Below are positions 50,196 through 60,179 of a DNA stretch of 64,000 nucleotides, in pieces. Where the stretch lies: positions 1,213,321-1,277,320 of the forward strand of contig NZ_KQ759763.1 of assembly GCF_001482195.1 (NCBI RefSeq), read 5' to 3'. The notes under the pieces are model-generated. The model saw nothing but the letters and a program-made list of their open reading frames with translations. It had not been told where the DNA came from and ran no database searches. The translations under genes and the position numbers were made by a program. This stretch comes from Luteimonas abyssi. Lineage in GTDB: Bacteria > Pseudomonadota > Gammaproteobacteria > Xanthomonadales > Xanthomonadaceae. How positions within the stretch are numbered: position 1 is the first letter of the stretch; every line of letters begins with the position of its first letter.

Positions 50196-53100
50196 ATGAC
50201 CCCGTGCGGATGCGAGGCACTCGCGTGGATGCGCGTCAGGGGCGCGCCGTCCCGGCTGGCGGCCGCCTGGGTGGCCGTGCTGCTACTCATTGCCCTGTTG
50301 GCTGCCCCGGCTTCCGCCCTGCGTGCCGCGGGCCAGACGGTTGGCGCAGGGGATCCGGATCCCACCGGTGCGCCGCCGCTGCGCGATTACGTGGTCGATC
50401 GCTGGACATCGCGCCAGGGCCTGCCGCACAACTCGATCCGCGACGTGGCCCAGACCCCCGACGGCTATCTGTGGCTGGCCACATGGGAAGGGCTGGTGCG
50501 CTACGACGGCCTGGATTTCACCGTCTACAGCCGGGCGACCAGCGAGCCGGCCCTGCCCGACAACGGGGTCGGCGCGTTGTACGTCGACCCCGCCGGCGCG
50601 CTGTGGATGAGCGATTCGCGCGGCAACCTGGGTCGTCGGACTCCGGACGGACAATGGCGGTTCTGGATCGGTGTGGACGAAGGGTGGCCGCAGGCCTTGA
50701 TCCATGCCATGGCGATGGATGCCGACGGTCGTCTGTGGCTGCTGTTCGAAGGCCATGGCCTGGGGCGCCTGGATGGCGACGGCGACTTCGAGTATGTCGC
50801 GCCGCCGGACGATGTCCCGCTGCGGGCGAGCTTCTCGCGGATGGCGGTGGACGATGCGGGGCGGATCTGGATCGGCGGTATGGACGGGCTGATGGTGCGG
50901 GATCCGTCCGGCTCGGTGCGCAGGGCACCGGCGTCCTTCGGCATGGGGTCCGGACTCGCATGGCCGTACCGTGCGCCCGACGGTGCGATCTGGCTGGTCG
51001 CCGGCGACGGCGTCCATCGCCTGGACGGCGATACGCCGCGCCAGGTGCACCGGGTGTCGGGTCAGGGCGTACTGACATCGATGCTGCAGGATCACCACGG
51101 CGACCTCTGGATCGGCAGCGAGAGCCGCGGATTGCTGAGGTTGAGCCGGCACGGCGTCGAGGCGCCGCCGTCCGAGTCGACGCAGCCGCCCGGTCGGATC
51201 GTCGCCTTGCTCGAGGATGCCGAGGGCAGCCTGTGGGTTGGCGCCAACGGTGGGTTGTTCCGATTCCGCGAAACCCTGTTCACCCGCTGGACTCGTCGCG
51301 ACGGTCTGAGCGGCGACTATGTGCGCGCGGTGCTGGAGGACCGGGACGGCGCGCTCTGGATCGGCGGCGCGGGTGGGCTGGACCGGATGGCACGCGATGG
51401 ACGGATCGCGCCGGTCGCCCTCGAGGACGGCGTACCGCCCTCGGTATTGAGCCTGGCTCTGGATGATGCCGGCGATCTCTGGGTAGGGACCTATGGCGGC
51501 CGGGTGTACCGACTGCGCGGCGATCGTGTCGTCCAGCGCTTCGAGGCGGCGGACGGCCTGTTGCCCGGACATGCGCGAGCGCTCGCAGTCGATGGGACCG
51601 GCGGCGTCTGGGCCGCCACCCAGCACGGACCGGTGCGGATCGCGGAAGGCCGCGTCTCGCGCCCGCGTGCGGAGGGAATGCCATCCGGCCTCGTGACCGC
51701 CCTGGCCTGGATCGATGGCGCGCTGTGGATCGGCTCGGTGGAAGGGGCCAGCGTGCTCCGCGCGGGCCTCGTCCGCCGCATCGCGCTGGAGCGCCTGAGC
51801 GGCGCGCGCAGCGTGTTCGGGTTCCAGTCGGTGGGTGGCGACGTCTGGATCTCGACCGACCGAGGCCTGTACCGGGATCGCGACGGCACGCTGGCGCGCG
51901 TGGGGCTGGAGCAGGGGCTGCCGGTGGATACGGTGTTCCAACTGGTGCCCGACCGGTTGGGCAATGGCTGGATCACCACCAATCGGGGTGTGCTGCGCGC
52001 GCGGATGGACGATCTCGACGCGGTGGCCGACGGTCGCCTGGAGCGCCTGCCGCTGGAACGTTACGACGAGACCGACGGCATGGCGAATGCGCAGGGCAAC
52101 GGCAGCTCCGGCCCTTCGGCGATCCTGCGCGCGGACGGCAGTGTCTGGGTGACGACGGCCGGGGGGCTGAGCGTGGTCGATCCGCGCCGCTGGCAGGGAT
52201 TCAGCGAACGGCCGTCGCCGCGGCCGGCGATCGAGTCGGTCCGGGTGGACGGCCTGGACCGCCACTGGCACGACGGCGACCGGCTCCCGGGCGGTGCGCG
52301 GATCTCGGTGTCCTACGTCGGCCTGAGTTTTCTGATACCCGAGCGCATCCGCTACCGCACCCGGCTCGACGGTCTCGACGCGCGCTGGATGGAGCATGAT
52401 CGCCAGCGCCGGGTCGAATTCGTCGGTCTGCCCCCGGGCGACTACACCCTGCGCATCGCGGCCGCGCATCCCGAGGGCGAGTGGAGCGCCGACGAGGCCA
52501 GCTGGCAGTTCTCGGTCGCACCGTTGTGGTGGCAGCGTGCGGAAGTGCGGACGCTCGCCGTCGTCGCGCTCCTGCTGACGCTGTTCGGGCTGTACCGAAT
52601 GAAGATGCGCCGCTACGAGGCGGCCAACGCGCGTCTGGTCCGCCTCGTCGACGACCGCACCTCGGCGCTGAAGACCCAGACGGATCAGTTGCTTCTGGCC
52701 GACAGCGAGAAGAACGAGCTGTTGCAGCAACTGCGCGCGCAGTCCGATACGTTCGAACGTCAAGCCTACGAAGATGCGTTGACCGCCCTGCCGAACCGGC
52801 GCAGTTTCGATGAGGCCCTGCAGCGCGAATTCGCGCTCGCACGGCGCCGGCCGCAGCCGTTGTGCGTGCTGGTGCTGGACGTCGACCACTTCAAGTCGAT
52901 CAACGATCGGCATACCCATGCCGGTGGCGATGCCGTGCTGCGCGAGATCGGGGCATTGCTGGCGACCACGACGCGCGCTTCGGATGTCGCCGCCCGTGTG
53001 GGAGGCGAGGAGTTCGGCATCGTGCTGGTCGATGCGACCCGCGACGACGCGATCGCGTTGTTCGACCGGCTGCGCGAACGTCTGGCCGCGCGTGCCGACT

Positions 53101-53252
53101 GGGGCGGTGTGGATGGTCTGCAGGTCACGATCAGCGCGGGCACGGCCGTGCTCGAACCCGACGACACGTCGCCCTCGCCGATGCTGCGGCGCGCGGACGA
53201 GGCGCTGTACCGGGCCAAGCGCGACGGCCGCGATCGCATCCATGTCGGATAG
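50196..53252 (+). CDS. Two-component-regulator propeller/diguanylate cyclase sensor
   Basis: The 1018-residue protein has a signal or membrane segment (about 22-45). About 650 residues of repeated seven-bladed-propeller units follow (blades with DGYLWLATWEGLVRYDG, GDLWIGSESRGLLR, GALWIGGAGGLDR and similar), then a Y_Y_Y-type Ig domain, one membrane segment near 790, a coiled-coil linker and a GGDEF domain. The cyclase has GGEEF with RASD five residues upstream, a likely I-site. This fits a periplasmic ligand sensor that drives c-di-GMP synthesis. The ligand is unknown. The start could be the ATG at 50229. Confidence 0.9.
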   Translation: MTPCGCEALAWMRVRGAPSRLAAAWVAVLLLIALLAAPASALRAAGQTVGAGDPDPTGAPPLRDYVVDRWTSRQGLPHNSIRDVAQTPDGYLWLATWEGLVRYDGLDFTVYSRATSEPALPDNGVGALYVDPAGALWMSDSRGNLGRRTPDGQWRFWIGVDEGWPQALIHAMAMDADGRLWLLFEGHGLGRLDGDGDFEYVAPPDDVPLRASFSRMAVDDAGRIWIGGMDGLMVRDPSGSVRRAPASFGMGSGLAWPYRAPDGAIWLVAGDGVHRLDGDTPRQVHRVSGQGVLTSMLQDHHGDLWIGSESRGLLRLSRHGVEAPPSESTQPPGRIVALLEDAEGSLWVGANGGLFRFRETLFTRWTRRDGLSGDYVRAVLEDRDGALWIGGAGGLDRMARDGRIAPVALEDGVPPSVLSLALDDAGDLWVGTYGGRVYRLRGDRVVQRFEAADGLLPGHARALAVDGTGGVWAATQHGPVRIAEGRVSRPRAEGMPSGLVTALAWIDGALWIGSVEGASVLRAGLVRRIALERLSGARSVFGFQSVGGDVWISTDRGLYRDRDGTLARVGLEQGLPVDTVFQLVPDRLGNGWITTNRGVLRARMDDLDAVADGRLERLPLERYDETDGMANAQGNGSSGPSAILRADGSVWVTTAGGLSVVDPRRWQGFSERPSPRPAIESVRVDGLDRHWHDGDRLPGGARISVSYVGLSFLIPERIRYRTRLDGLDARWMEHDRQRRVEFVGLPPGDYTLRIAAAHPEGEWSADEASWQFSVAPLWWQRAEVRTLAVVALLLTLFGLYRMKMRRYEAANARLVRLVDDRTSALKTQTDQLLLADSEKNELLQQLRAQSDTFERQAYEDALTALPNRRSFDEALQREFALARRRPQPLCVLVLDVDHFKSINDRHTHAGGDAVLREIGALLATTTRASDVAARVGGEEFGIVLVDATRDDAIALFDRLRERLAARADWGGVDGLQVTISAGTAVLEPDDTSPSPMLRRADEALYRAKRDGRDRIHVG

Positions 53253-53326
53253 GCCGGCACGGGGTTACGCAGGGGTCATCCAGGCGATCCACGCAGCGCT
53301 AGACTGCGGGTCGTAAAGTCGAGGAC

Positions 53327-53369
53327 GCGGGGACGACCCCGCCTCTCCAGCTCGCACGGGGACGGCCCC
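53327..53369 (+). promoter_or_regulatory. Guanidine-II (mini-ykkC) riboswitch
   Basis: Two short hairpins carry ACGR loops: GCGGGG-ACGA-CCCCGC (53327-53342) and GGGG-ACGG-CCCC (53358-53369), with a 15-base linker. This is the mini-ykkC consensus, a guanidine-binding RNA. It lies 20 bases before a Gdx-type exporter gene and after the diguanylate cyclase. Guanidine binding is known to release the ribosome binding site downstream. Confidence 0.9.
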
Positions 53370-53388
53370 ATCCATCGGGACTGTCGTC

Positions 53389-53703
53389 ATGCACTGGACC
53401 ATTCTCTTCCTCGCCGGCCTGTTCGAAATCGTCTGGGCGGTCGGTCTCAAGTACACCGAGGGTTTCACCCGGCTCTGGCCCACCGTCGGCACCTTCGCCG
53501 CGATGGCGGTCAGCTTCGCCCTGCTCGCGCACGCGATGAAGGGGTTGCCCCTCGGCACCGCCTATGCGGTCTGGGTGGGCATCGGTGCGGTCGGTACCGC
53601 CCTGGTGGGCATCGCCGTGCTCGGCGAACCCGCCAACCCGGGCCGTCTGCTCAGCATTGCGCTGATCGTGGCCGGCGTGGTCGGACTCAAGCTTGCGGCC
53701 TGA
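53389..53703 (+). CDS. gdx: Guanidinium exporter Gdx/SugE (SMR family)
   Basis: The 104-residue product has four membrane helices and the SMR signature. Glu13 in [20 protein letters not shown] is the conserved ion-coupling residue. [33 protein letters not shown] is the Gdx-type segment, with GLKLAA at the end. It is a proton-coupled exporter of guanidinium, and the adjacent guanidine-II riboswitch supports that role over multidrug export. Confidence 0.94.
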   Translation: MHWTILFLAGLFEIVWAVGLKYTEGFTRLWPTVGTFAAMAVSFALLAHAMKGLPLGTAYAVWVGIGAVGTALVGIAVLGEPANPGRLLSIALIVAGVVGLKLAA

Positions 53704-53787
53704 TCGCGCCGCGCAGCCGGTCATCCGGGCCACCTCCGCGGCATCGGTGGGGACGCCGATGCCGTGGACGGGGTGCGCCGTACCGGT

Positions 53788-53804
53788 TTGAAGAACGCTT
53801 GAAG
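53788..53804. promoter_or_regulatory. Direct repeats upstream of the DJ-1/two-component operon
   Basis: TTGAAG occurs at 53788-53793 and again at 53799-53804, an 11-base period. OmpR/PhoB-type regulators often bind such direct half-sites one helical turn apart. The response regulator three genes on is of this class, so autoregulation is possible. This is inference from spacing only. Confidence 0.3.
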
Positions 53805-53845
53805 TCGTCGGTGCAGGCTGCTCCCGTCTTCCAAGGAGCCTGCCC

Positions 53846-54976
53846 ATGACCATGCGTTTCGGCGTTTTTTCATCCCTTCTGCTGTGGGTCGCGATCGCGC
53901 ACCCGGCCCAGGCCGCGTCCGCGCCCACCACCGACACGGTCCTGATCGTGGTCAGTGGAGAAGGGCGCGACGACGGTAGCCGACCAGGCTACGAATTCGA
54001 CGAGCTGTCGCAGGCATGGCTGATTTTCCGCGACAACGGCCTGGAGGTGGAGATCGCCAGTCCTCGCGGCGGCGCCGTGGTTGCCGATCGTTACGATCCG
54101 GAAGCACCCTACAACGCGCGCTTGCTGGCCGATGCGGCGGCGATGACGGCGCTCCAGGCGACCCGGGCCACCGGCGAGCTGTCGGCAGCCGATTACGCCG
54201 CGATCTATGTCGTCGGTGGCAAAGGCGCGATGTTCGATCTGCCGGTGGATACCGCATTGCAATCCCTGATGGCGGATGTCTACGAGCAGGGTGGGGTGCT
54301 GGCCGCCGTCTGCCACGGGCCGGCTGCGCTGGCCGAGGTGCGACGACACGACGGTTCTCTGCTGGTCGCCGGACGCACCGTCACCGGATTCACCAACGAG
54401 GAGGAGGCGTTGTTCGGAAAGAAGTGGGCCGCAACGTTTCCCTGGCTCCTCGAGGATGCGATGCGCGAGCGCGGCGCGCATTGGCGAGAGGTGCCGCCGG
54501 TCCTGTCCGGCATCGTCGTGGATGGGCGCCTGATCACAGGGCAGAACCCGTACTCCACGCCTGCGCTCGCCGAAGCCCTCGTACGCGCGACCGGTCGGAC
54601 GCCGGTCGTGCGCGCACCGTGGCGCGAGGAGCGCGCCGTGGCGCTGGTGCAGCGGCTGCTCGACGGCGAAGACGATACGGTCGCGACCGAATTGGCATCG
54701 GACCGGGAGAACATCCACGTCGATCTGATCGGCATGATCGGCTATTACCACCTGCAGGCCGCGGAGTCCCCCACGGCGATCGAGAGCGCGGTGGCCGTGA
54801 TGGCGCTGGCGGCGCCTTACATGGACGAGCCGCGTCTCCATCTGGCGATCGCCGAGGGCTGGTGGCGGCTGGAGGACGCGACGCGGGCACGGGACGTGCT
54901 GCACCCGATGCTGGTGCGCTGGCCCGACTTCGCTCAAGCTGGCGAACTCCTGCAACGGATCGACGGCACACGATGA
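53846..54976 (+). CDS. Exported DJ-1/PfpI family protein with C-terminal extension
   Basis: The 376-residue product has a signal peptide ending near AQAASA, then a DJ-1/PfpI domain (about 30-240). VVGGKGAMFDLP and AAVCHGPAAL include Cys156 followed by His157, the nucleophile elbow of the Hsp31/YhbO-like group. A further about 130 residues carry TPR-like helices. Its place in the periplasm is unusual because most DJ-1 proteins are cytosolic. AAGGAG eight bases upstream supports the ATG at 53846. The stop overlaps the response-regulator start, so the three genes form an operon. Confidence 0.83.
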   Translation: MTMRFGVFSSLLLWVAIAHPAQAASAPTTDTVLIVVSGEGRDDGSRPGYEFDELSQAWLIFRDNGLEVEIASPRGGAVVADRYDPEAPYNARLLADAAAMTALQATRATGELSAADYAAIYVVGGKGAMFDLPVDTALQSLMADVYEQGGVLAAVCHGPAALAEVRRHDGSLLVAGRTVTGFTNEEEALFGKKWAATFPWLLEDAMRERGAHWREVPPVLSGIVVDGRLITGQNPYSTPALAEALVRATGRTPVVRAPWREERAVALVQRLLDGEDDTVATELASDRENIHVDLIGMIGYYHLQAAESPTAIESAVAVMALAAPYMDEPRLHLAIAEGWWRLEDATRARDVLHPMLVRWPDFAQAGELLQRIDGTR

Positions 54977-55662
54977 GCGGTGATGCCCTGCACGTGCTGG
55001 TGGTGGAGGACAATCCGGCGCTGCGCGACCAGTTGCGGACGCTGCTGGAGGCGAGGGGGCATCGTGTCGGGCTGGCGGCGGACGGGCGCAGCGGCCTGCA
55101 ACTGGCTCTGGCCGACCCGCCCGACGTGCTGGTGCTCGATCTCGGCCTGCCAGGGCTGGACGGCCTCCGGGTCTGCGCGCGCCTGCGCGCCGAGGCCGAT
55201 CGCCACGTGCCCGTCCTGATGCTCACCGCACGCGATGGGATCGACGACAAGCTGGCCGGTTTCGCGACAGGGGCCGACGATTACCTGACCAAGCCTTTTT
55301 CCGGGGACGAGCTGCTGGCGCGCTGTACCGCCCTGTCCCGACGCCATCGCTTGGGGGATTCGCACGTGCTGCGTATCGGCAGTCTGCACATCAATCGCCG
55401 CAGCGGCGACGTCGTGCGCGACGGACATCGGCTGGAGCTGCACCCCACCGCGCTGCGTCTGCTGCTGGCGCTGGCCGAGGCGTCGCCACGGACCTTGACC
55501 CGCAGCGAACTCAACCGGCGTCTCTGGGGCGAGGACGCGCCGGCGTCGGACCCGTTGCGCTCGCACCTCTACCTGCTGCGGCAGGCGCTCGACCGGCCGT
55601 TCGCGGTACCGATGGTGCGCACCGTCCACGGGGTGGGCTTTCGTCTGGAGGCCGACGCGTGA
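54973..55662 (+). CDS. OmpR-family response regulator
   Basis: The 229-residue product has a receiver domain with phospho-acceptor Asp56 (LVLDLGLPG), the conserved Thr/Lys (LTKPF) and a C-terminal winged-helix DNA-binding domain (PRTLTRSELNRRLWGEDAP, SHLYLLRQALDRPF, VRTVHGVGFRL). It overlaps the upstream gene (ATGA) and the downstream kinase (GTGA), so all three are translationally coupled. The regulon is unknown. Confidence 0.94.
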   Translation: MSGDALHVLVVEDNPALRDQLRTLLEARGHRVGLAADGRSGLQLALADPPDVLVLDLGLPGLDGLRVCARLRAEADRHVPVLMLTARDGIDDKLAGFATGADDYLTKPFSGDELLARCTALSRRHRLGDSHVLRIGSLHINRRSGDVVRDGHRLELHPTALRLLLALAEASPRTLTRSELNRRLWGEDAPASDPLRSHLYLLRQALDRPFAVPMVRTVHGVGFRLEADA

Positions 55663-56978
55663 GTGCGCCGAAGCGATGGCTGCATCGGCGCATCATGTTG
55701 GCCTTCGCCGGTTTCACCACGCTGGTGACGCTGGTGTTCGGGCTGTACGTGTTCGTCTTCGCCTACAGCGTCGAGGACCTGTTCTTCGATGCACTGCTCG
55801 AACAGGAGGCCGGCATCCTGCTCGAGCAGTACCGCGAGTCCGGACACTGGGGCGAACCGCGCGCTGCGGGCATGTCCCTGGTCGAGCACGTCACGGCGCT
55901 GCCGGACGGCATTCATGCCCGCCTCGTCGCCGAGCCGGGCAGAACCGAGTTCGCCGGGGACGAGGGGCGTCACTTCCATCTTCGTGCGCTCGAATTTCCG
56001 TCCCAGGGTTCGCTGCCGGCCACTGCGCTGTCGGGCGCATGGCTGGTGGCGGAAGTCAGCGACCAGCTCGTGGTGCGCCCGCGTCGCGGCGCGTTGATCG
56101 CACTGCTCGGCTGGTCCGGTGCGGCAATGATCGGATTGGCGCTGTTGCTCGGTGCCTGGCTGGCGCACCGGATCGCGACGCCGTTGTCGCGGTTGGCCGT
56201 ACGGGTCGATGCCTCCGACGCGGACGCGTTGCCGCGCGGTCTGGCCGACGACTTCCCCGACGACGAGGCGGGGGTGCTGGCGCGGGCCCTGGACCGCATG
56301 GTGGCGCGTGTCGAAGCGTTCGTGCTGCGGGAGCGGGAGTTCACTCGCGATGCGAGTCACGAATTGCGCACCCCGCTGACGGTCATCCGCAGCGCCGCCG
56401 AACTGCTCGCGCGGGAGCCGCATCTGTCGGTGGTAGGTCGGACGCAGGTCGAGCATGTGCTGCACTCGGCCCGGCAGCTCGAACAGACGGTCGCGACGTT
56501 GCTGGCACTGGCACGCGAAGACCGTGCGGCCGGAGTAGGGTCGGACGAACGAACGGCGGTGCTGCCGGTGCTGGAGCGGGTGATCGTCGAGCAGTCGTCG
56601 CTGCTGGAGGGGAAGCCGGTCGAGGTCGACATCGCCGTGTCGCCGGATGCGCGGATCGCTGCGCCCGAGGCGGCGGTGCACATCCTGCTCGCGAACCTGG
56701 TCGGCAACGCCTTCGCGCATACGGACGACGGCGTCGTCCGCATCGATGTCGACGACGGTCGCTTGCGCATCGTCAATCCCGGCGGGGGCGTGCAGGAGGC
56801 GGATTTCCAGCCGCACGTCCGGGGCGAGGGCAGCGCGGGACACGGTCTCGGTCTCGCCATCGTGCGCAGGCTGTGCGAGCGATACGGGGTCGACCTGCGA
56901 ATCGGGACACAGGCAGGGCGCACGGTGGCCGGTATCCGTCTGCTCCCGCCGTCGCCGGCGACATCGATGGGCAGGTGA
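55659..56978 (+). CDS. Sensor histidine kinase partner
   Basis: The 439-residue kinase has two membrane segments (about 12-36 and 143-168) around a roughly 105-residue periplasmic sensor, a HAMP domain, the H-box FTRDASHELRTPL with His234, and an ATPase domain with N-box LLANLVGNAFAHT and G-box GHGLGLAIVRRL. The start is a GTG overlapping the response regulator stop. The small extracytoplasmic domain could sense a periplasmic redox or protein-damage signal together with the exported DJ-1 protein, but this is speculative. Confidence 0.94.
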   Translation: MSAPKRWLHRRIMLAFAGFTTLVTLVFGLYVFVFAYSVEDLFFDALLEQEAGILLEQYRESGHWGEPRAAGMSLVEHVTALPDGIHARLVAEPGRTEFAGDEGRHFHLRALEFPSQGSLPATALSGAWLVAEVSDQLVVRPRRGALIALLGWSGAAMIGLALLLGAWLAHRIATPLSRLAVRVDASDADALPRGLADDFPDDEAGVLARALDRMVARVEAFVLREREFTRDASHELRTPLTVIRSAAELLAREPHLSVVGRTQVEHVLHSARQLEQTVATLLALAREDRAAGVGSDERTAVLPVLERVIVEQSSLLEGKPVEVDIAVSPDARIAAPEAAVHILLANLVGNAFAHTDDGVVRIDVDDGRLRIVNPGGGVQEADFQPHVRGEGSAGHGLGLAIVRRLCERYGVDLRIGTQAGRTVAGIRLLPPSPATSMGR

Positions 56979-57060
56979 CCGCCGTCGGCGGATGGGGTCC
57001 GGCGCGACGTTCAGCAGGAGGTCGGCACCGTTCGTGCGTCCGGGGTACGGCCGCTACGGC

Positions 57061-57750
57061 TCAGGCCGACGGCCCCGCCGGGCCTGGCCATGCGTTGACG
57101 ATGTTGCAGAACAGCCGTGCGGTCTGTTCCGCGTCGTAGACGGCGGAGTGGGCCTCGTCCTGGTTCCAGTCGAATCCGGCGGCCTGGACGGCACGCGCGA
57201 GTACCGTCTGGCCGTAGGCCACGCCGGCCAGGGTGACGGTGTCGAAGACGCTGAAGGGATGGAACGGGTTGCGTTTGTGGCCGCTGCGGGCCACGGCGGC
57301 GTTGAGGAAGTTGAGGTCGAAGTGCGCGTTGTGGCCGACCAGGATGGCGCGCTGGCAGCCGTGTTTCTTCACGGCGTTGCGCACCGGGCCGAACACGTGG
57401 TTGAGCGCCTCGCGTTCTTCCTTGGCCAGCCGGAACGGGTGGTCGAGATCGATACCGGTCACTTCCAGCGATTTCGGATCGATGTCGGTGCCGGGCGCGG
57501 GGACGACGTGCGCGCACGAGGTGTCGCCGAGGATCAGCTTGCCGGCGGCGTCGAGATCCAGCGGGACGACCGCGATCTCCAGCAGCGCGTGGCGGTTCCA
57601 GTCGAAGCCGCCGGTTTCAACGTCCACGACCACCGGCAGGTAGCCGCGGAACCGCTTCGCCAGGAGACTCGGCGTCGAGACGTCGCGCTCCGGAGCGTCC
57701 GCGGCGGACAGGGCGGCGCCGGGGAGGTCCGAGGGATCGGAAGTCTGCAT
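57061..57750 (-). CDS. rnt: Ribonuclease T
   Basis: RNase T is a DEDDh 3'-5' exonuclease that matures tRNA and other stable RNA. The 229-residue product has exo[12 protein letters not shown] (Asp/Glu metal ligands), exo[13 protein letters not shown] and exo[18 protein letters not shown], with the RNase T block [20 protein letters not shown]. The N-terminal about 30 residues are a variable extension. It lies nine bases after efpL. Confidence 0.95.
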   Translation of the reverse strand: MQTSDPSDLPGAALSAADAPERDVSTPSLLAKRFRGYLPVVVDVETGGFDWNRHALLEIAVVPLDLDAAGKLILGDTSCAHVVPAPGTDIDPKSLEVTGIDLDHPFRLAKEEREALNHVFGPVRNAVKKHGCQRAILVGHNAHFDLNFLNAAVARSGHKRNPFHPFSVFDTVTLAGVAYGQTVLARAVQAAGFDWNQDEAHSAVYDAEQTARLFCNIVNAWPGPAGPSA

Positions 57751-57759
57751 ACGAGGCGA

Positions 57760-58326
57760 TCAGTCCGCGCGGCCGGAGAACTCGCCGGTGGTCGTGTTGA
57801 CCAGCACGCGCTCCCCATTGGTGATGTACTCGGGCACCTGGATTTCCAGGCCGGTGGACAGGCGCGCGGGCTTCGGACGCTTGGTCGCGGTGCCGCCCTT
57901 GAGCTCCGGCGGCGTGTCGACGACCTCCAGAGCGATGGTCTGCGGCAATTGCAGGCCGACCGGCTGATCGTCGATCAACTGCACGTGGCAGCCGCCCAGG
58001 CCTTCGGTGATGTAGCCCGAGGCATCGCCGACGACGTCGGCATCCAGCGGATAGGAGGTGTAGTCCTCGTCGTCCAGGAACACGAACGCATCGCCGTCCA
58101 TGTACGAGAAGCTCGCCTGTCGACGCAGCAGCTCGACCTCGGACAACTGGTCGTCGGAGTCGAAGCTGGCATCGAGCTTGTTGCCGCCGGGTACGCTGTA
58201 CATGGTGAAGCGGAAGCGGACGTTGCCGCCCCGGCCCTGCGGCGAGCTGCGGTCGATGTCGCGGATCTGGTAGACGCCGCCGGCGTGCTCGACGACGTTG
58301 CCCTTCTTGATGTCGCTGGCTTTCAT
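57760..58326 (-). CDS. efpL: Elongation factor P-like protein EfpL (YeiP)
   Basis: EfpL is an EF-P paralogue that helps ribosomes through polyproline-type stalls. The 188-residue product has three EF-P domains. Where EF-P has its modified lysine, this protein has the EfpL-type loop [13 protein letters not shown] with Arg32 at the tip, as expected for the YeiP branch, which acts without the lysine modification. [15 protein letters not shown] is the C-terminal OB-fold block. The start is the ATG at 58326. Confidence 0.93.
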   Translation of the reverse strand: MKASDIKKGNVVEHAGGVYQIRDIDRSSPQGRGGNVRFRFTMYSVPGGNKLDASFDSDDQLSEVELLRRQASFSYMDGDAFVFLDDEDYTSYPLDADVVGDASGYITEGLGGCHVQLIDDQPVGLQLPQTIALEVVDTPPELKGGTATKRPKPARLSTGLEIQVPEYITNGERVLVNTTTGEFSGRAD

Positions 58327-58417
58327 GATGTGGATGGTTCGCTCGTGGTCCGCAGCGACTAATCGAGGGCCGCCTGGGAGGGTGGAATCGGATGGATGTG
58401 GAGAATGCAGTGTCGGC

Positions 58418-59188
<771 letters not shown>

Positions 59189-59223
59189 GGGCGCTCCTGC
59201 TGCGTTGCGTAAAGACCGCAATT

Positions 59224-60051
59224 CTACCCGGCCGCCTCTCCCGGGGTGGGGACGGCGGTTCGTTGCAGAACGACATGGCTGCGCCCCAGCGGGCGTCCTT
59301 CCGGGCCGAAGCGGCGCTCGGCGAACACGATCGCGCAAGGGCCGGCCAGCACCACGCTGCTGCAACGGGTGCCGTAAGCGGCGTCGCGGATGAACGCGGG
59401 GGACAGGCGGCGTTCCAGCGCCACGCCCACGCCGGTGTCGGGCAGGGCGTGGTCGGGTGCGGGTGTCGCATCGGCCAACGCCTCGAACAGCGGGGCCAGC
59501 CGGTCCGCGTCGAGGGCCTCGACGCCGGGGTCGGCGGCGAGGTCCTGTGCCAGCCAGGTGCGCAAGGCCTGGGTGGCGTGGGTGCTCTTCGGCCAGGCGG
59601 CATCGAACGCGCCGTTGGACATGGCATGCCATCCCGGTGCGACCGGCATCGATGTCGGCTCGGGCGCGTTGCCGGCGAAGCACAACGCCTCGCCGTCCCA
59701 GGCCAGCAGGTTGAAGCGGCCGTAGTCGCGCGCCTCTGCCTGCAGGCGGTCGGTGAACCCGGCCGCATCCTCGTGTCCACGGACGAAATCGCGGACCAGC
59801 CAGCCGCGCGAACGCGGGGCCTGCTCGGGCATCAGGCCACGGCGGACATTGGTGACCGCGGCGAGGCGTCCGCGGTTCGATACCTGCAGCCAGCCACCGC
59901 CCGCGACCAGGTCGCGTCCACCGTAGACGTCGTCAGCCTCCGGGTCGGGCTCCGCGGGCGTGGCGGGGCGATCGTGCGCCTCGTCGCGATTGGCGATCAG
60001 CACCAGGGGCCAGCGCGGATGCTGGCGATAGGCGAGGGCGATCAGGCACAT
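59224..60051 (-). CDS. TANGO2/NRDE family protein
   Basis: The 275-residue product begins MCLIALAYRQHPRWPLVLIANRDE, with the NRDE motif and Cys2 that characterise this family. WLQVSNRGRLAAVTNVR and GTRCSSVVL are further matches. Eukaryotic TANGO2 and bacterial HtpA-type relatives have been linked to heme handling, but biochemical function is unsettled. The start is the ATG at 60051; an open frame upstream lacks homologous residues. Confidence 0.87.
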   Translation of the reverse strand: MCLIALAYRQHPRWPLVLIANRDEAHDRPATPAEPDPEADDVYGGRDLVAGGGWLQVSNRGRLAAVTNVRRGLMPEQAPRSRGWLVRDFVRGHEDAAGFTDRLQAEARDYGRFNLLAWDGEALCFAGNAPEPTSMPVAPGWHAMSNGAFDAAWPKSTHATQALRTWLAQDLAADPGVEALDADRLAPLFEALADATPAPDHALPDTGVGVALERRLSPAFIRDAAYGTRCSSVVLAGPCAIVFAERRFGPEGRPLGRSHVVLQRTAVPTPGEAAG

Positions 60052-60179
60052 GGCGGCATGCGGGGCGGGCGAACCGGAAACGGGCCCCGCGAGTGTGGCA
60101 GAAGGACGACGGCGAACCTCTTCATTCGTCCGGGCGGGGGCGCGTGTGCACCGGCGCGGGACGGGGCGACACCCAGACC

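Noticed and set aside
53389-53703. General multidrug SMR (EmrE-like) label
   Set aside because: The Gdx-type sequence and the adjacent guanidine-II riboswitch point to guanidinium export.
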